A DNA stretch of 15,191 nt from Chitinivibrionales bacterium (GTDB lineage: Bacteria > Fibrobacterota > Chitinivibrionia > Chitinivibrionales > JANQEN01): NCBI GenBank assembly GCA_030593665.1, contig JAUVGS010000007.1, positions 1 to 15,191 on the forward strand, in the 5' to 3' direction. The notes beneath the pieces are model-generated. The model searched no databases, had not been told where the DNA came from, and was given only the letters and a program-made list of their open reading frames with translations. Made by a program: the position numbers and the translations under genes. Each line of letters opens with the position of its first letter. The stretch's first letter is position 1. Of this stretch, positions 7,801 through 14,863 are shown one piece after another.

Positions 7801-8190
7801 TTATGATTCTGTTTTTAACAATTCCACCATGTTTATAGGAATTTTACTCGCCTTACCCGTTGCCGTATCAACACAAACCATTTTAGCGGAACCGGTTACC
7901 AACAGTTCATTTCTCTGATTGTAAAAAGTTGTTTCAAAGATCATCGTAATAGAAGTTACTTCGGTAATGTTAGTTTCCATTTCAAGAAGATCGTTATACC
8001 GTGCAGGGCGGCGGTATTTAATATTTACTTCCGCGACGGCAAACAGGTATCCCCGCTTGTGAAAATGAGAAAGCTCAATGCCTCTGTCCCGCAGGTGTTC
8101 AGTCCTGCCACGTTCCATATATTTCAGGTAATTTGCATAATAGACAACACCGCCAAAGTCGGTATCTTCATAGTAGACACGAATTTTCAC
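7801..8190 (-). CDS. ybgC: YbgC-like acyl-CoA thioesterase (hotdog fold, 4HBT family)
   Basis: A 129-aa hotdog-fold thioesterase. The N-terminal family signature is complete: YYEDTDFGGVVYYANYLKYM (6-25) then ERGRTEHL, with the conserved Asp in DTDxxGVVYYxNY that acts in acyl-CoA hydrolysis. YbgC members often lie in the tol-pal cluster, but no tol genes are present here. The start is GTG at 8190, preceded on the minus strand by GAAAGGAA about 10 nt upstream, and it matches the family N-terminus. It lies 83 bp downstream of the sigma-54 regulator on the same strand and may share its transcript. The substrate (short acyl-CoA or hydroxybenzoyl-CoA type) cannot be read from sequence. Confidence 0.9.
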   Translation of the reverse strand: MKIRVYYEDTDFGGVVYYANYLKYMERGRTEHLRDRGIELSHFHKRGYLFAVAEVNIKYRRPARYNDLLEMETNITEVTSITMIFETTFYNQRNELLVTGSAKMVCVDTATGKASKIPINMVELLKTES

Positions 8191-8240
8191 TGGTAATTAG
8201 TTCCTTTCAAGGTGAACGTTTACAGAACGATGAAATTTCC

Positions 8241-8260
8241 AATTTCTAATTTCTAATTTC
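8241..8260. repeat. Heptamer tandem repeat (AATTTCT), almost 3 copies
   Basis: A 7-bp unit is repeated between the regulator stop and the thioesterase start on the minus strand. It is preceded by an imperfect copy, AAATTTCC. Two GTGAAC-NNN-TAC words flank it on either side. Confidence 0.8.
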
Positions 8261-8273
8261 AAGCCGTGAACAG

Positions 8274-9662
8274 CTACCTTTCAAGATTATATTCTTTCAT
8301 TTTTCGCCACAGCGTAGAACGGGAGATGCCAAGTTTCTTCGCTGTTTTCGTATAATTATTTTCAAGCATTGCAAGAGCGGTTTGAATGTGATTTTTTTCT
8401 ATTTCGGTGAGTGAGAGTATTTCAACCGAATCGGAGGATGTTTTAAAGGATTTAGGTGATAGAGCCTGAGGGCCGGTCAGCCTGAGGCGGTCTTTAAACA
8501 TGAATTCCGGCAGGTCGTTTTCCGTTATCTCGGACCCGTCGGAAATGATCATGGCATGTTCTAAAATATTTTCAAGTTCACGGACATTGCCGGGATACTG
8601 GTATTCCGCCAGGATAACCTCTGCCGCTTTTGAAATCGTACTGATATTTTTATCCATGACCGCATTATTCCTGGTCACAAAAAGGCGTACCAGGTTGGGT
8701 ATTGTCTCTTTACGTTCACGCAAAGGCGGCAGATGCAGGTAGAATACGTTGATACGATAATACAGGTCCTCCCTGAAAGTACCTTCCGTGATCATCTGTG
8801 CCAGGTCCTGGTTTGACGCAGCGATCACACGGACGTTCACGGTGCGTTGTGACGGATCACCAACCCGCCGAAAGGTATATTCCTGCAGAAAGCGGAGCAG
8901 TTTAACCTGCGCCTGCGGGGAGAGCTCTCCCACCTCGTCAAGGAACAGGGTGCCCAGATGCGCTTCTTCGACCAGGCCCGGTTTATCCCGGTCAGCGCCG
9001 GTAAACGCACCTTTTTTATAGCCGAACAGCTCGCTCTCAAAAAGCGTGTCCGGAATTGCGCCGCAGTTCATCGCGATGAATTGCCCGTCAATCCGCTGTG
9101 ACATACGATGAATGATTTTTGCAAAGAATTCCTTTCCTGTACCGCTTTCTCCACCAATAAGAACCGTTGAGGTTGTCGGCGCTATCTTTATGGAAAGTTT
9201 CAGGAATTTCTCCATTGCAGGGCTGCCCACCATCAGATCACTCAGTACCTGTTGTTCGTATTCGATATATTCACTTTCCCGGGTTAATTTCCGTGAAAGT
9301 TTCTCAATGACAAATCTCATATCAGAACACGTTACCGGCTTCATTAAATAAAAGGAAGCTCCGTGGCGCAGGGAGTAGGTCGCGTTCTCGAGTTCATGTA
9401 CCGTGGTAAGGATAATTATTTCGGTTTTCAGCGAGCTGGTTTTTATATAATTGACCAGGTCCATCTCCTGTACCGGCATCTTTTCAATATCTATGAAAAC
9501 AATGTCAGGAACGTGTTTCTCAAAAAGTGTGAGTGCTTTGGAATAGGATGGCGTAGTAATTACCTCGAAATTCTTAAGGCATAGAGACCTGTCCAGTTCA
9601 GCAGAAAAGGTTTTATCACTGGTTACTATAAGAAGCGTCTGTAGAATTTGTTTTTGTTCCAT
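8274..9662 (-). CDS. Sigma-54-dependent response regulator (receiver, AAA+, Fis HTH)
   Basis: NtrC-type activator of sigma-54 promoters. From the chosen ATG (9662) it is 462 aa. Receiver 8-120 has a candidate phospho-acceptor Asp58 (VFID), Thr86 and Lys108 (LMKP), but the Mg2+-binding acidic pair reads Thr14-Ser15. The AAA+ domain runs about 145-375, with Walker A GESGTGKE (171-178), the sigma-54 contact loop GAFTGA (218-223) and Walker B TLFLDE (238-243). A C-terminal Fis-type HTH (TKTAKKLGISRSTLWRKMKEY) finishes the protein. The frame is open upstream to 9767 with further Met codons at 9740, 9707 and 9686. I prefer 9662 because the receiver begins directly after it; none has a strong ribosome binding site. 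No partner histidine kinase is in the window. The ybgC-like gene follows on the same strand. Confidence 0.92.
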   Translation of the reverse strand: MEQKQILQTLLIVTSDKTFSAELDRSLCLKNFEVITTPSYSKALTLFEKHVPDIVFIDIEKMPVQEMDLVNYIKTSSLKTEIIILTTVHELENATYSLRHGASFYLMKPVTCSDMRFVIEKLSRKLTRESEYIEYEQQVLSDLMVGSPAMEKFLKLSIKIAPTTSTVLIGGESGTGKEFFAKIIHRMSQRIDGQFIAMNCGAIPDTLFESELFGYKKGAFTGADRDKPGLVEEAHLGTLFLDEVGELSPQAQVKLLRFLQEYTFRRVGDPSQRTVNVRVIAASNQDLAQMITEGTFREDLYYRINVFYLHLPPLRERKETIPNLVRLFVTRNNAVMDKNISTISKAAEVILAEYQYPGNVRELENILEHAMIISDGSEITENDLPEFMFKDRLRLTGPQALSPKSFKTSSDSVEILSLTEIEKNHIQTALAMLENNYTKTAKKLGISRSTLWRKMKEYNLER

Positions 9663-9720
9663 ACTGTATCCGGAGATATAATTCATTCGGTAACGATATC
9701 CCTGCATTGTAAAATAAATG

Positions 9721-9740
9721 ATGTTATCACCGCATAACAT
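9721..9740. promoter_or_regulatory. Candidate operator: perfect 7-bp inverted repeat
   Basis: ATGTTAT and ATAACAT arms are separated by 6 bp, with a third ATAACAT at 9750-9756. The site lies in the gap between the regulator and the divergent AsmA-like gene, so it could serve either promoter or autoregulation. A TATAAT word lies at 9778-9783 without a convincing -35 box. If the regulator starts upstream of 9662, the site would fall in its coding or leader region. Confidence 0.35.
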
Positions 9741-9807
9741 GTACCTGGTATAACATATTTTAAACACGGTGAAAATATATAATTATTAAAGTGGAGTATT
9801 GAAGATA

Positions 9808-11139
9808 ATGGTATCTGGAAAAGTAAGAAATAGTGTTCTGGCAGCGGTTCTTATTGCATTGGGCAGTTGTGTCCTTATTGGTTTTTTCCTGCCGGTTTCT
9901 CATGTGTCATTTAATAAAAAAGCAGAAACGATTATAAAGAAAAAAGCGGGATTAGACTCCTGTGTTACCGGGAAAGTAAAAATAACCCTGTTCCGTGGGA
10001 TTACTATTACCGACCTCGTGTGTATAAAATACCTGGATGCGAAAAAACGTTTAACGGTTGCGATACCTTCGGTGAGGATCAGGTATCGGTTTTTAAAGAT
10101 TGTTTCACGGTGGAAAGCCCTGAACACCGCTTTGTTTCCGACTCAAAAACATATCAGAAAAAAAAGAATACAATGGCATTCACGGACAATGGTAAGCATG
10201 TTGTACTCCCATGTTTTCCGTGCCGATACGCTGACGTTTTCTTGTGTCAAGTCACTTGTCGTGAGAAATGCCCGGGTATCAATAGACAGTATGGATGCTC
10301 TCATGTTGCAGGTAAAGGGTGTCAACGGTATCATTCGGGTGCCGGGAGGAAGTGTGCAACACCTGAAAATAAAACTGTCGGCAAAAGAATTGCGCAAGGA
10401 TGCAATCCGGGTTTCACGGCCTGTGGTAACTATGCAGTTTAACGGCCCCAGGTGTGTTATTAAAAAAGTCGAGGGCAGGGTGTTTGATGCGAAATTTAAA
10501 GCAAAATGTGAACTGGACTGTATGCAGAACAGGATAATCAACGGCTTGTTTGAGATTACTGATTTTGACCTCGCCCAATGGTATGCGATGCTTGGTGATA
10601 CACTGGGCTCTATTGCCGGAAAAGGTACGTTTGTTATGATGATCGATATTGGTAATAGTGACTTTACCGGTCTTAAAGGGAGGGGACAGATAAAAATGAC
10701 GGACGTTATTATGGATGAAATCCCCCTTATCACTACTGTTGCATTACTTACGGAACTTGAGGGATTATCCCATTTGACCTTTAAAGAGATTACCGGAGAT
10801 TTTGTTGTTAAGGATGGCAAGATATTAAGTGAAAATATCAATAGTCACGGAGATCCTCTGTCAATGTACATCAAGGGTTGGATACGTCCCGAAGACGTCA
10901 ATTTCGAATTTGACCTGAAAGGGGTATTTGAGGCGTATTATAAAGACAGCGTTTCTGCTATTGTATGGAATGCAATGCTTCCCGATGAAGATGACCGCCG
11001 CTTGTTTAAATGTACGGTGTATGGCACACCGGATTCTCCTACTGTCAGCCTGGATGAAAAAATTGCCCGCCGTGCGGTACGGGGTGTATTCCAGTCATTT
11101 GGGCAGGAGCTTAGGGGAATGTTCAGGAAAGGGGAGTGA
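9808..11139 (+). CDS. AsmA-like envelope protein
   Basis: A 443-aa protein with one N-terminal membrane anchor (VLAAVLIALGSCVLIGFFLPV, about residues 9-29) and a long periplasmic beta-rich region. Features typical of AsmA and related bridge-like proteins are VTGKVKITLFRGITITDL shortly after the anchor, and in the C-terminal third GKGTFVMMIDIG, GLKGRGQIKMTDV and GDFVVKDGKILSENI. Relatives take part in phospholipid transport or outer-membrane assembly, which is inferred here. The ATG at 9808 has TGGAG 11-12 nt upstream. An in-frame TTG at 9799 would add three residues but sits too close to that site. It is divergent from the sigma-54 regulator and converges on polB. Confidence 0.78.
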   Translation: MVSGKVRNSVLAAVLIALGSCVLIGFFLPVSHVSFNKKAETIIKKKAGLDSCVTGKVKITLFRGITITDLVCIKYLDAKKRLTVAIPSVRIRYRFLKIVSRWKALNTALFPTQKHIRKKRIQWHSRTMVSMLYSHVFRADTLTFSCVKSLVVRNARVSIDSMDALMLQVKGVNGIIRVPGGSVQHLKIKLSAKELRKDAIRVSRPVVTMQFNGPRCVIKKVEGRVFDAKFKAKCELDCMQNRIINGLFEITDFDLAQWYAMLGDTLGSIAGKGTFVMMIDIGNSDFTGLKGRGQIKMTDVIMDEIPLITTVALLTELEGLSHLTFKEITGDFVVKDGKILSENINSHGDPLSMYIKGWIRPEDVNFEFDLKGVFEAYYKDSVSAIVWNAMLPDEDDRRLFKCTVYGTPDSPTVSLDEKIARRAVRGVFQSFGQELRGMFRKGE

Positions 11140-11151
11140 GGGGGATTGGGG
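11114..11151 (+). other. G-rich tract at the AsmA-like gene 3' end, possible G-quadruplex
   Basis: G runs at 11114-11117, 11131-11134, 11140-11144 and 11148-11151 span the stop codon (11137-11139). The last three are separated by 5 and 3 nt. This could form a quadruplex in DNA or mRNA near the gene end. A small inverted repeat, TCTTAA-ttcc-TTAAGA, follows at 11195-11210. Confidence 0.35.
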
Positions 11152-11252
11152 TGATGGAGTATTGCGTATAAAAATTACAGAACTCAGTAATTTGTCTTAA
11201 TTCCTTAAGATAAAATCGCAGGTTATACTAACGCGGGATAAACTCGCAAGTA

Positions 11253-11362
11253 AGTACCTTACAGATTCCTTTCTAATCGAAGAAAACATTCGGAATAAAG
11301 TATTGTAACAAATAAATTTGTAACCAATACCTAAAAAACAAGAAAGCAATCTGTAAGGTACT
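11253..11362. mobile_element. MITE-like inverted-repeat element B (110 bp)
   Basis: Termini AGTACCTTACAGATT (11253-11267) and AATCTGTAAGGTACT (11348-11362) are perfect 15-bp inverted repeats. Pairing extends to 22 bp with one mismatch. A second, nested near-palindrome (GTATTG...CAATAC) lies in the centre, so the single strand can fold almost end to end. The first nine bases equal those of element C and element A, but the interior is unrelated, suggesting a second family using the same end sequence. No ORF is inside. Confidence 0.75.
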
Positions 11363-11403
11363 AAAGCATAACAGTATGCCCCACAAGGGGATATTAAAAA
11401 ATC

Positions 11404-11505
11404 CCTCTTCCTCGTCCTCCTCCTCCTCCTCCTCCTCCTCGGTTTTTATTAACTGTAAAAAACAGATCGAGGACGAAGGACGAGGAGGAGGGCGAGGACG
11501 AGGAA
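11404..11505. repeat. CCT/GAGGAC inverted low-complexity arrays between convergent genes
   Basis: A pyrimidine arm (11404-11442, including eight CCT triplets at 11416-11440) faces a purine arm (11468-11505) across a 25-bp AT-rich loop. The arms are imperfectly complementary and could fold into a long hairpin, which would suit a bidirectional terminator between the AsmA-like gene and polB. The 22-mer 11469-11490 recurs inverted at 7731-7752. Confidence 0.7.
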
Positions 11506-11572
11506 AAAGATAAGAAAGAATAAAAATATGCTATTTGCAATTGTCAATTTTGTGTATTATACTGAGGTCTGC

Positions 11573-11608
11573 CATCACTCCATCACTCTACTATCCCATT
11601 ATCCCATT
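11573..11608. repeat. Two octamer repeats at the polB 3' end
   Basis: CATCACTC occurs twice in tandem (11573-11588), followed by ATCCCATT twice (11593-11608). They end 2 bp before the polB stop codon. Confidence 0.75.
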
Positions 11609-11609
11609 T

Positions 11610-13919
11610 TTATCTTCCAAACAAATCCTGCTGCCCCGAAACAATACTCTCAAAGTCAAGATTAATCCATTCCAGAATTGAATCGGCAATCGGCCTGAGT
11701 TGTGCTTCGATATAATGGTCGTAATCAAGCGGTGCAGTATGTTTTTCAACAGGCTGCGGCCCTTCAAGGGTGATATAATACCGGACTGCAGGTACGGGAT
11801 GGTCAAGGAGTTTTGCAGCCTGCACATGGGGAGGAATATTTGTGGTATATTCATGAAGCGGCTTGCGCACCTGTTTCCGGTAAATAAGTTTGTCGTCGAT
11901 CACGCCCTGTTTCACCCGGTTGACTGTTGAGATAATGTACTGTTCCACCGGTTCATGGGTGAATATTTTTTTATAGAGGGTATACTGGAATTCCTTTGCG
12001 AGCGGTGTCCAGTCAGAACGAGCCGATTCCAGCCCTTTGAAATGGAGTTCAAGATCGCCGTCCTTTTCGGTCGTACCGCAATACCGCTTTTTACTTCCCT
12101 GGGTGCTGCCGCGGATCGTCGGCATAAAGAAATGGCTGAAGTGTGTCTCAAATTCAAGCTCAAGGACAGAATTCGTATTGAATGTTTCTCTGCAAAGAGT
12201 ACTGAGCCAGGTATTTACTTCAGTAACAATAGCAGCGCCGATTTCTTCTGCCTGCGATGTATACTCCGGGCCGAGCAGGACAAACAGGGAATCGGTATCA
12301 CCGTACATGACCGTATGCGGCGTGTGTTCTTCAATGAATGCACAGGTTGATTTGAGAATGTACTGACCGGTCCCGGTTATTGCCTGTGCAGTATCCGGAG
12401 AGAAAAAACGGCACCCGGGTGAGCCAAGGACACCGTAGAAACTGTTCATAAGAATTTTTATCGCGTATGAGAGCGGCTGGTTGTCCGTTTGTTTTGCCTC
12501 AGACCGTGCCTGCATTAATTCTTTTATTATTCCGGGAAGAATGGCCTTTACTCTGGAGAAGGCGAGTCCGGTCGGGCCCGTAACCGATTTTTCCGATCCG
12601 GCAACTGCACCGAGCGGGTCGATAAAAAAAGTCATGATAATGGTAGGATACAAGCTCTTGAAATCAAGCAGAAGGACATTTTCGAAAATACCTGGCCGTG
12701 ATTCCATTACATAACCGCCGGACAGGGGCGTCGAGGGAACCACGATATCCGCGATGTTGCCGGCAACATACCCTTCACGGTGAAGGCGGGGCAGGTACAG
12801 GTAATCAAAAGCTGCGACACTTCCGCCATAATGATCAAGGAGATGGCCGGAGCGCTTTGAACGCTCGATACCATTCGCCGACAGGTCTGCCGTGTCGAAT
12901 ATTTCCCTGGTGAGTTTCGTGTCCTGAAGATTATAGGCCGCCAGGGATTCTTTGTCCTCTCGAAACAGCCTGTTGATCTCGGCGATCTTTTCCGCTCCGG
13001 TCGTACCGATGCTTTTCCCTTTGCCAAGCATCGCCGATGCTACATGGTCAAGAGAGTAGCGTTCAAAAGAATAGTTGTTTGCCCGCAGCATAACCGGGAC
13101 GTCAATGATTACTCTTCCGGGAACCCGTGCGACAAATTGATTCGAACCTTCTCTCTTTGGCGTCAGAAGAGTCCCGCGGTCACGACCGATTTCAAAGGGA
13201 ATCGCGTGTTCCCTGCATCGTTTCTGCAGAGTGAGCAGGTCAAAGTTGATTATATTCCATCCGATAATGACATCGGGGTCTTCACCGTGTACATAGGTAA
13301 GAAATTTTCGCAGGAGGTCACGTTCATTGTTGCAATAGGTAATTGTGCCGGTATCACGTCCCTCACCGATCATGAATACACGATCATGTAATCCGCTGCA
13401 GGCAATGCTGTAAAGATGTTCCGTATCAGCATTAGTTTCGATATCAAGTGAGAGTACCCGTATAGAAACAGAAATGTCTGCACCGCGGATTTTTGGATTG
13501 ATATACATGAGGCGGCCTTTTTCACAAACAGCCGTTCCTTCAACGGAAAATCCACCGAAAACCATCCGTTCCATGAGGTATCGTTCGGCAGGGTACAGGT
13601 CTGATTCAAACGTACGTATTGCTTTTTCATGTAATAACCGTGCACAATTGAGCATCGAGCTGTATTTTTTAAAGTAGAGGCAGTCAACATCAATGCCATC
13701 CAGGGAGCGGAGCGGGAGTTGTTTTCGTTCTGCTGCTGATTCGGTAAGGTGGCCGGGTGTACTGCGCGGTATAAAAAAGAGGGGTCGAAAATTGCTGATG
13801 ACTATCTTTGCTGAAGTACCCTCTGAAGAAACACCATAGAGATGTATTTCGAAGCGGCCGTGTTTGTCGCGGGAATCATGGGTGAGAAGAAAATATGTTT
13901 GTTGTGGGAGAGTGTTCAT
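11610..13919 (-). CDS. polB: DNA polymerase II (family B, proofreading)
   Basis: The 769-aa protein aligns by eye with E. coli DNA polymerase II (783 aa) through most of its length. 3'-5' exonuclease motifs: Exo I LSLDIET (Asp159, Glu161), Exo II GWNIINFD (Asn222, Asp227), Exo III YNLQDTK (Tyr329, Asp333). Polymerase motifs: A LLDFKSLYP (Asp419), B KILMNSFYG (Lys488 to Gly496), C YGDTDS (539-544). A KKRY motif follows in GSKKRYCG. The C-terminus SGQQDLFGR contains a beta-clamp-binding QxxLF. All catalytic residues are present, so it should be active, with roles in repair synthesis and lesion bypass; in E. coli it is SOS-controlled. The ATG at 13919 fits the family N-terminus but has no Shine-Dalgarno sequence. 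Only 12 bp separate it from the heptamer array 13932-14022. No LexA-like box is recognised. Confidence 0.96.
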   Translation of the reverse strand: MNTLPQQTYFLLTHDSRDKHGRFEIHLYGVSSEGTSAKIVISNFRPLFFIPRSTPGHLTESAAERKQLPLRSLDGIDVDCLYFKKYSSMLNCARLLHEKAIRTFESDLYPAERYLMERMVFGGFSVEGTAVCEKGRLMYINPKIRGADISVSIRVLSLDIETNADTEHLYSIACSGLHDRVFMIGEGRDTGTITYCNNERDLLRKFLTYVHGEDPDVIIGWNIINFDLLTLQKRCREHAIPFEIGRDRGTLLTPKREGSNQFVARVPGRVIIDVPVMLRANNYSFERYSLDHVASAMLGKGKSIGTTGAEKIAEINRLFREDKESLAAYNLQDTKLTREIFDTADLSANGIERSKRSGHLLDHYGGSVAAFDYLYLPRLHREGYVAGNIADIVVPSTPLSGGYVMESRPGIFENVLLLDFKSLYPTIIMTFFIDPLGAVAGSEKSVTGPTGLAFSRVKAILPGIIKELMQARSEAKQTDNQPLSYAIKILMNSFYGVLGSPGCRFFSPDTAQAITGTGQYILKSTCAFIEEHTPHTVMYGDTDSLFVLLGPEYTSQAEEIGAAIVTEVNTWLSTLCRETFNTNSVLELEFETHFSHFFMPTIRGSTQGSKKRYCGTTEKDGDLELHFKGLESARSDWTPLAKEFQYTLYKKIFTHEPVEQYIISTVNRVKQGVIDDKLIYRKQVRKPLHEYTTNIPPHVQAAKLLDHPVPAVRYYITLEGPQPVEKHTAPLDYDHYIEAQLRPIADSILEWINLDFESIVSGQQDLFGR

Positions 13920-13931
13920 AGTATTTATAAA

Positions 13932-14022
13932 GTCGAAAGTCGAAAGTCGAAAGCCGAAAGCCGAAAGCCGAAAGTCGAAAGCCGAAAGCCGAAAGCCGAA
14001 AGCCGAAAGCCGAAAGCCGAAA
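13932..14022. repeat. Heptamer array: 13 tandem copies of GYCGAAA
   Basis: Thirteen consecutive 7-bp units, nine GCCGAAA and four GTCGAAA (units 1-3 and 7), with no interruption. The array ends 12 bp before the polB start codon, taking the place of the ribosome binding site and probably part of the promoter. Unit number could vary by slippage. Confidence 0.95.
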
Positions 14023-14119
14023 AATACACTAATGTTAATTGTTGACTTTAATATACATAGAATTTTATCATTATAATGGCTGTTAGATATATTTTAATTA
14101 AACATAATAACTGTTCAGG

Positions 14120-14145
14120 CCGCAAAGTCACAAAGAGACAAAGGA
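14120..14145. repeat. Low-complexity word of the CAAAGnCA type
   Basis: CCGCAAAGTCACAAAGAGAC followed by AAAGG has an 8-9 bp rhythm of CAAAG/GACA words in AT-rich non-coding DNA. It resembles in style, not sequence, the word at 14461-14485. Confidence 0.5.
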
Positions 14146-14220
14146 GTATGATACTATTTTCACCTATCTCCTGTATCAGAATAAATGGGTTGATTTTACA
14201 AAGTTGTAGTTTTTGCTTTT

Positions 14221-14434
14221 AGTACCTTATGAAAAATTTTCTACCCTGAAGGGCACCATGTACGTTTTTTTACCCTGAAGGGCACTGTGTAAATTTCCAA
14301 GAATCTCTAATTACCCTCAAGGGGTACAATGTTGCACAGGGTGCCCTTCAGGGTAGAAAATAATTTCGTAAAGGTACTTATCCGGTTTATCCGGGTTAGG
14401 TTAAGGTACTTACTTGCAGTTTGTCTGCGTTAGG
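14221..14434. mobile_element. MITE-like inverted-repeat element, copy C
   Basis: Starts AGTACCTTA (14221) and ends TAAGGTACT (14370-14378). A perfect 21-bp inverted repeat lies just inside (14237-14257 against 14340-14360), so the two ends pair over nearly 38 bp. The centre (14271-14379) is 104/109 identical to copy A. After the terminus a roughly 32-bp unit starting AAGGTACTTA is repeated imperfectly (14371-14400 and 14403-14434); its second half, CTTGCAGTTTGTCTGCGTTAGG, matches the tail of copy A with one difference. There is no ORF. It sits about 80 bp upstream of the next gene. Confidence 0.78.
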
Positions 14435-14460
14435 GAAGATTTTAAAAATATTTCTAAAAA

Positions 14461-14485
14461 CTTAGTGTCTTGGTGTCTTCGTGGC
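14461..14485. repeat. Low-complexity word of the GTGTCTTnG type
   Basis: CTTAGTGTCTTGGTGTCTTC followed by GTGGC is built from a repeating 9-bp GTGTCTTGG-like word. It lies between element C and the ribosome binding site of the next gene. Confidence 0.5.
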
Positions 14486-14512
14486 AAAATAATCACAAAT
14501 AAGGAGGTCCTT

Positions 14513-14863
14513 GTGGATATGGATAATGTGTGGGAACGAATTAAAAAAGGGTTGAAAGACGGTGCTGCGCTTTCAATGGAAAAGATCGAGGAATATACCA
14601 AAGTCGGGAAGCTTAAGATTGAAGAGTTTGCTGCGAAACGAAAGATTGAAAGAAATTTTGTCGATATTGGTGAGCGGGTGTTTGAATTACTCACCGATGA
14701 TAAAGTTGGTGAGATTGAGAAAGATATCCTGGTCTGCAATGCAGTTGACAATATAAAAAGTCTTCGGGAGGAACTTGTTGAACTTGATAAGAAGATACAA
14801 GAGGTTTCGGAGGAAACAAGTGACGGCGCCCCTGCTGAGGATGAAGAGATAACAGGTGTTTAA
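14513..14863 (+). CDS. Small charged coiled-coil protein of unknown function
   Basis: From GTG at 14513 the product is 116 aa. A strong AAGGAGG (14501-14507) lies 5 nt before the GTG; the next in-frame ATG at 14519 is the alternative. The frame is open further upstream but only over repeat DNA. The protein has no signal peptide or membrane segment. It is helical and charged, with a likely coiled coil in the C-terminal half (VDNIKSLREELVELDKKIQEV) and an acidic tail. No family is named with confidence. The stop codon overlaps the next start as TAATG, so the two are co-translated and the product probably works with, or is balanced against, the membrane protein that follows. Confidence 0.75.
   Translation: MDMDNVWERIKKGLKDGAALSMEKIEEYTKVGKLKIEEFAAKRKIERNFVDIGERVFELLTDDKVGEIEKDILVCNAVDNIKSLREELVELDKKIQEVSEETSDGAPAEDEEITGV

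Noticed and set aside
11404..11505. Firm call of a rho-independent terminator
   Set aside because: The arms pair only imperfectly and no clean GC stem followed by a T run is present. I left it as a repeat with possible terminator function.
13932..14022. Array as a CRISPR or origin iteron set
   Set aside because: Units are 7 bp with no spacers. There are no DnaA boxes or replication initiator genes nearby.
13842..14076. Plus-strand open frames across the heptamer array encoding ESRKPKA-type repeats
   Set aside because: They exist only because the 7-bp array lacks stops. They lie over the antisense of the polB 5' end, have no ribosome binding site and resemble no protein.
14042..14077. Plus-strand promoter TTGACT with TATCAT or TATAAT
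   Set aside because: Spacing is 18 bp to a weak box or 24 bp to the good one, and the next gene lies more than 400 bp downstream beyond a mobile element.
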